From: QHCE01 sp041743105
GTDB lineage: Bacteria; Actinomycetota; Actinomycetes; Mycobacteriales; QHCE01
Length of the DNA: 8,731 nt
Direction of reading: 5' to 3'
Assembly (NCBI GenBank): GCA_041743105.1
Contig: JBGTNI010000037.1
Location: 1 to 8,731, forward strand
This document shows positions 6,246-8,731 of the stretch, piece after piece; positions within the stretch are counted from its first letter, which is position 1; each line of letters begins with the position of its first letter. The notes under the pieces are model-generated. The model did not search any database. It saw nothing but the letters and a program-made list of their open reading frames with translations, and was not told the DNA's origin. A program made the translations under genes and the position numbers.

Positions 6246-7751
6246 GTGAACAACGAGCGCTTCACCGGCACGTGGCGGTCCCGACCACGCATTGAAAGCG
6301 TCATCGCGATGCTGGCGATCGGGGCGGCGCTGCTCGGCGGTTGCACGACCAACGACGAGGGTCGTTTCTACGACGCCAAGGGCGGCAACCACAACCAGCG
6401 TCCCGAGCCTGCTCCCAAGCCTCGCGACTGCGATAAGGACCCCGCAACCGGTCGCGCCGTGAACTTCCCGGATACCGTAGACATCGATGGCTGCGTTTGG
6501 CGCAACAACGCAGAGAGCACTGCCCAGGTAGGCAACACTCTGATCCTGTGGGGAGCATCTCGCGGCGAGCTCGGACTGCACGCCATCGACATCGACAATG
6601 GCGGAACTCTGTGGCAGAGCCAGCCCATCGAGCTCGGCGATGAGAGAGCTCGCGAGGGCGACTATGAGACTTTATTCGATAAGGCCAAGTACCCGCTGGT
6701 GCTCACCCGGGGCGAAGCGTCCTACGTAGTCGCCGCTACCGCCCAGCACAAGCGGGCAAGCGCCGTCGACACGGCTAGCGTCCGCACCATGCTGCGGTTC
6801 TATCCGGTGAACTCCTCGGGCGTCGTGCAGCCTCGCACCTACACTGCCCCGGTCGGGGACTTCAGACCGATCGTCGACGAAAACGATACCGCACGCGATG
6901 GCGACCAGGTGCTGCTGTTCAAGGAAGGCAGCATCGACGAGCCGGACAAGTACCTGGTGGTGGATCCGGAGACGGCACAAGGCCGTGAGTTCAGCCCGAA
7001 GGATCGTTTCGTGGCCGAATCCACGGAGACACCGCGAGCGGTCACGCAAGACGGCAACGTCGTGGTCGGCTTCAAGCAGCTCCGCACCCTCACCAGCACC
7101 GACCGTTTCGGGTTGCGCTCAGCCGATGGCCAGAAGCTGTGGGACGCTAAGGATCACGTCCCCAAAGGTGCGGACGCCCTTGCCAGCAGGTTCGTCGGGG
7201 TGCGCGGTGAGTACGTGATAGCCGAGTGGGCGCCGGAAGGCACTGTCGAGCAAGGTGGTTTCGACAACACCCGCCCAGCGATCATCGCGGTCCACGATTC
7301 AAAAACCGGCAAAGTGTTGCTGGTCAGCGAACGAGCCGAGTTCAGGGACATGGTGGATTTCGATAACGAGATCACCCGCACCCACCTGTCGATCGATGGC
7401 CGATATTTGGTGGTAGGACGTGCGGTCTTCGATCTAAAAGACAAGACCGCACTTGAGGTGCTGCCTGAGGCGTTGGCTATCAAAGCGATCGGTCCGCAGG
7501 GCGTGGCATACGGCTACGGAAACGATCAACGTCCAGTTGCCTACGACACGATGCAGAAAAAGGTGGTGTGGGAGATGCCCGGAGGTGACGGGGCGGCGCT
7601 GCTACCGGTGGCGCTCAGCGAGAAGGTGGCGGTCTTTGCGATAGGAAGCTCGCAGTTTCCGGTGGTGGCGCTGCCGGTGAAGGCTCCGGATCAACCGTCG
7701 CCGAACGAGTCGGCGGCCAGCGGCGCGGAGGAACAGCCCGGCGGCAATTAG
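6246..7751 (+). CDS. Probable lipoprotein with PQQ-like beta-propeller repeats
   Basis: I do not recognise a named gene. The 501-residue product begins with a basic n-region (residues 11-15, R-S-R-P-R), a hydrophobic stretch at about 18-31 and the lipobox L-G-G-C with Cys33. It is therefore probably exported by Sec, lipidated and anchored outside the membrane. A Pro-rich linker follows (R-P-E-P-A-P-K-P at 52-59). The only other cysteines seen are Cys62 and Cys83, which could form a disulfide. Repeats resembling PQQ/WD-type propeller blades recur: L-H-A-I-D-I-D-N-G-G-T-L-W at 111-123, L-R-S-A-D-G-Q-K-L-W at 290-299, I-A-V-H-D-S-K-T-G-K-V-L at 347-358, and A-Y-D-T-M-Q-K-K-V-V-W at 432-442. The tail is Ser/Gly/Glu-rich. 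Such propellers usually serve as scaffolds or ligand binders, and nothing here shows catalysis. It stands between pmt and a membrane SpeE-like gene, so it could be mannosylated by Pmt (inference). Confidence 0.85.
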   Translation: MNNERFTGTWRSRPRIESVIAMLAIGAALLGGCTTNDEGRFYDAKGGNHNQRPEPAPKPRDCDKDPATGRAVNFPDTVDIDGCVWRNNAESTAQVGNTLILWGASRGELGLHAIDIDNGGTLWQSQPIELGDERAREGDYETLFDKAKYPLVLTRGEASYVVAATAQHKRASAVDTASVRTMLRFYPVNSSGVVQPRTYTAPVGDFRPIVDENDTARDGDQVLLFKEGSIDEPDKYLVVDPETAQGREFSPKDRFVAESTETPRAVTQDGNVVVGFKQLRTLTSTDRFGLRSADGQKLWDAKDHVPKGADALASRFVGVRGEYVIAEWAPEGTVEQGGFDNTRPAIIAVHDSKTGKVLLVSERAEFRDMVDFDNEITRTHLSIDGRYLVVGRAVFDLKDKTALEVLPEALAIKAIGPQGVAYGYGNDQRPVAYDTMQKKVVWEMPGGDGAALLPVALSEKVAVFAIGSSQFPVVALPVKAPDQPSPNESAASGAEEQPGGN

Positions 7752-7753
7752 GC

Positions 7754-8731
7754 ATGACGCCACCGATCGCGAAGGATTCCAAGGACGCTCCTGGGTTACC
7801 GGGCAGCGTGAAAGTAACCGCCGGCGCCAAGGGCACGATAGGTCCGAACCTGGCGGCGACGCTGGTGTTCGGCTCCTCGGGATCGGTGCTGGTCATAGAG
7901 CTCGTGAGCTTGCGACTGCTCGCACCCTACGTGGGGCTAACTCTTCAGATGAGCACTACGGTGATCGGCGTTGCGCTGGCCGCGATCGCAATCGGTGCAT
8001 GGCTGGGCGGCCGAGCGGCCGATGTCCTCACCGCGCAGCGTCTGCTAGGGCCACTGTTTCTGGCGGGTGGCGCCCTCACCTTGGCTATTTCTCCGCTGGT
8101 GAGAGGCTTCGGCGAATGGGGCGGCGCCGATGCACGGTCGCAGGTACTCACGCTGGCCGGGATCGCGATCTTCGCACCGGCGGCGGTGCTGTCGGCGATC
8201 AGCCCGGTGGTGGTGAAGCTTCGGCTGGCCAACCTCGCCGAGACCGGCACCGTGGTCGGGCGGCTGTCGGGTATTGGCACCCTGGGTGGGATCGCTGCCA
8301 CGTTCGGCACGGGTTTCGTGCTGATTACGCTGTTCTCGGTGACCACGATTCTCACCGGCTTGGGTATCCTGCTGCTGGTCGGCGGCATGCTGTTAACGGT
8401 GCTACTGTGGCGCTCAACCGCACCTGCCCTGACGGCGAGCCTGCTGGTGCTTGGGATCTGTGCGGGAAGCGCTACCGCTGTCATCCCCGCCGCCTGCGAT
8501 GTCGAAACTCGCTATCACTGCGCGCGGGTACTTGCCGATCCTGACCGCGCGACCGGTCGGATACTGGAGCTAGACACGTTGCAGCATTCGTATGTGGATC
8601 TAGCCGACCCAACGTACCTACGATTCTCCTACGTCCAAGCCATCGCCGCCGTACTCGACACCTTCCGGCCCGACGGCACACCCATTAACGCACTCCACCT
8701 CGGCGCAGGCGGCCTCACCATCCCCCGCTAC
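7754..8731 (+). CDS. Membrane protein with fused spermidine-synthase-like domain (3' end outside window)
   Basis: The frame is open for 326 codons from the ATG at 7754 to the right edge. The start lies 2 bases after the lipoprotein stop, so co-transcription is very likely. No strong Shine-Dalgarno stands close (GGAGGA is 21 bases away), which suggests translational coupling. After a hydrophilic 30-residue leader come about seven hydrophobic segments (roughly 33-56, 66-84, 97-116, 131-153, 174-193, 196-218, 225-245), with the I-G-A-W-L-G-G-R-A-A-D signature at 80-90 typical of fused MFS/spermidine-synthase proteins. The soluble part begins with C-D-V-E-T-R-Y-H-C-A-R-V at 248-259 and runs through L-D-T-L-Q-H-S-Y-V-D-L at 273-283 to the nucleotide-binding loop L-H-L-G-A-G-G-L-T-I-P-R-Y at 314-326, where the window ends. 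This is the spermidine-synthase Rossmann start, but membrane-fused members have no agreed polyamine role. Function is uncertain; the family-level call is fairly firm. Confidence 0.88.
   Translation, partial: MTPPIAKDSKDAPGLPGSVKVTAGAKGTIGPNLAATLVFGSSGSVLVIELVSLRLLAPYVGLTLQMSTTVIGVALAAIAIGAWLGGRAADVLTAQRLLGPLFLAGGALTLAISPLVRGFGEWGGADARSQVLTLAGIAIFAPAAVLSAISPVVVKLRLANLAETGTVVGRLSGIGTLGGIAATFGTGFVLITLFSVTTILTGLGILLLVGGMLLTVLLWRSTAPALTASLLVLGICAGSATAVIPAACDVETRYHCARVLADPDRATGRILELDTLQHSYVDLADPTYLRFSYVQAIAAVLDTFRPDGTPINALHLGAGGLTIPRY

Overview
The window looks like a chromosomal segment of a Mycobacteriales-type actinobacterium. The grounds are a metG–tatD pair with a cell-envelope protein O-mannosyltransferase gene (pmt) divergent from rsmI, a neighbourhood known from mycobacteria and corynebacteria, together with GTG starts and TANNNT-like -10 boxes. 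By eye the G+C is around 60 %, moderate for that order, so a Corynebacterium-like or other moderate-GC member fits better than a typical high-GC mycobacterium. I cannot name the genus.

Left half, all on the minus strand and read right to left: rsmI (16S rRNA methyltransferase, 3656-4552), metG (methionyl-tRNA synthetase, 1755-3569) and tatD (TatD-family metal-dependent nuclease, 931-1758). metG and tatD overlap by four bases (GTGA). After a 207-base gap comes a gene cut by the left edge (1-723). It encodes a degenerate excisionase/antitoxin-type helix-turn-helix followed by a Pro/Ala-rich tail.

Right half, all on the plus strand: pmt (GT39 family, 4640-6208), a probable lipoprotein with PQQ-like beta-propeller repeats (6246-7751), and a polytopic membrane protein with a spermidine-synthase-like domain, cut by the right edge (7754-8731). 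Gaps of 37 and 2 bases make these three a likely operon concerned with the envelope or exported proteins.

The most unusual object lies between the two halves. A perfect 20-base inverted repeat (4538-4557 and 4590-4609) with further nested pairing buries the rsmI start codon and its first five codons in a hairpin and places a mirror copy of the rsmI start upstream of pmt. Other points worth a look are the loss of DNA-contacting residues in the left gene's helix-turn-helix, a topology that places the spermidine-synthase-like domain outside the membrane, probable leaderless starts of pmt and metG, and an apparent break in the usual order downstream of tatD. No tRNA, rRNA, CRISPR array, insertion sequence or convincing intrinsic terminator was seen. 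The genes themselves are mostly conserved housekeeping genes, and nothing in the window amounts to an obvious new defence or mobile system.
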